Assembly: GCF_001715535.1 (NCBI RefSeq)
Contig: NZ_CP017015.1
Location: forward strand, 248,001 to 312,000
DNA length: 64,000 nucleotides
Reading direction: 5' to 3'
Source of the DNA: Spiroplasma helicoides
GTDB taxonomy: Bacteria; Bacillota_I; Bacilli_A; Mycoplasmatales; Mycoplasmataceae
Shown: one piece after another, positions 63,957 to 64,000 of the stretch
Layout: each line of letters begins with the position of its first letter
How positions within the stretch are numbered: the stretch's first letter is position 1
The notes under the pieces: model-generated
The model's input: only the letters and a program-made list of their open reading frames with translations
What the model was told of the DNA's origin: nothing
Database searches by the model: none
Program-made: the position numbers and the translations under genes

Positions 63957-64000
63957 TATTTACCAAGAATGAATTAATAATAAAAGTTTAGATTTAGAAT
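63937..64000 (+). CDS. Probable phosphosugar mutase, N-terminal fragment
   Basis: Only about 21 residues (MFEKTNNIYQEWINNKSLDL) before the window ends. The start with Y..W.....L resembles N-termini of phosphoglucomutase/phosphomannomutase proteins in Mollicutes. AAGGAG at 63921 is right for this ATG. The assignment is tentative; only the real start codon, site and reading frame are firm. Confidence 0.4.

Noticed and set aside
1-64000. CRISPR arrays, tRNA or rRNA genes, replication origin
   Set aside because: No spaced direct repeats, no tRNA cloverleaf with a T-arm motif, and no DnaA-box cluster beside dnaA was seen. Short gaps make missed tRNAs unlikely.

Overview
The window is a very AT-rich stretch of a wall-less bacterium (class Mollicutes), most likely a Spiroplasma. 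TGA must be read as tryptophan: FtsK, UvrC, RpsB, Tsf, Der, RecA, RNase Y and many others are broken unless TGA is Trp, and their real stops are all TAA or TAG. An intact mreB in a wall-less genome points to Spiroplasma rather than Mycoplasma. The single-copy translation, repair and division genes, no tRNA or rRNA, and two insertion sequences suggest an ordinary chromosomal segment. I cannot name the species.

Layout. 1-1064: decayed lipoprotein gene. 1215-8342: ftsK, uvrC, a MATE transporter, greA. 8386-12089: two tandem DUF3137-LemA gene pairs. 12123-14577: rsmI, a small protein with a double-glycine leader, and the L21 leader-rplU-prp-rpmA operon. 14649-17440: PepV-like dipeptidase, ferritin-like protein, proC (minus). 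17513-23085: rpsB-tsf, a membrane protein, a TPP riboswitch with thiT, pyrH-frr. 23182-27957: a giant Asn/Glu-rich membrane protein, an MFS-like transporter, ispG (minus). 28128-32469: unknown gene-scpA-scpB-rluB-deoxynucleoside kinase-yebC. 32489-33726: a complete IS3-family element with 34-bp inverted repeats and an ATT target duplication. 33771-39077: glpX, a membrane protein, a decayed acyltransferase, ppa (minus), two ECF S-component-like vitamin transporters. 39193-45626: mreB, ferredoxin (minus), cmk-der-gpsA-hup, dnaD, recU (minus). 45746-50564: gpsB, rnpB (RNase P RNA), cinA-recA, rny. 50629-53586: degV (minus), a Cys-rich protein, a second IS3-family element that needs a -1 frameshift. 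53679-58517: three tandem secreted GH32 fructan/sucrose hydrolases. 58595-64000: ffh, an SDR oxidoreductase, an unknown coiled-coil protein (minus), rlmH, rbgA-rnhB and the start of a probable phosphosugar mutase.

How it works together. Housekeeping dominates: ribosome assembly and maturation (rpsB, rplU, Prp/L27, RbgA, RlmH, RluB, RsmI), chromosome handling (FtsK, ScpAB, HU, DnaD, RecU, RecA, UvrC), RNA processing (RNase P, RNase Y) and shape/division (MreB, GpsB). The accessory signal is the GH32 cluster (external fructan or sucrose use, fitting a plant- or insect-associated life), the LemA/DUF3137 duplication, vitamin import (thiamine, riboflavin-like) and an IspG plus ferredoxin pair implying a methylerythritol phosphate (MEP) isoprenoid route. 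Decay (lipoprotein, acyltransferase) and IS insertions mark the less constrained parts.
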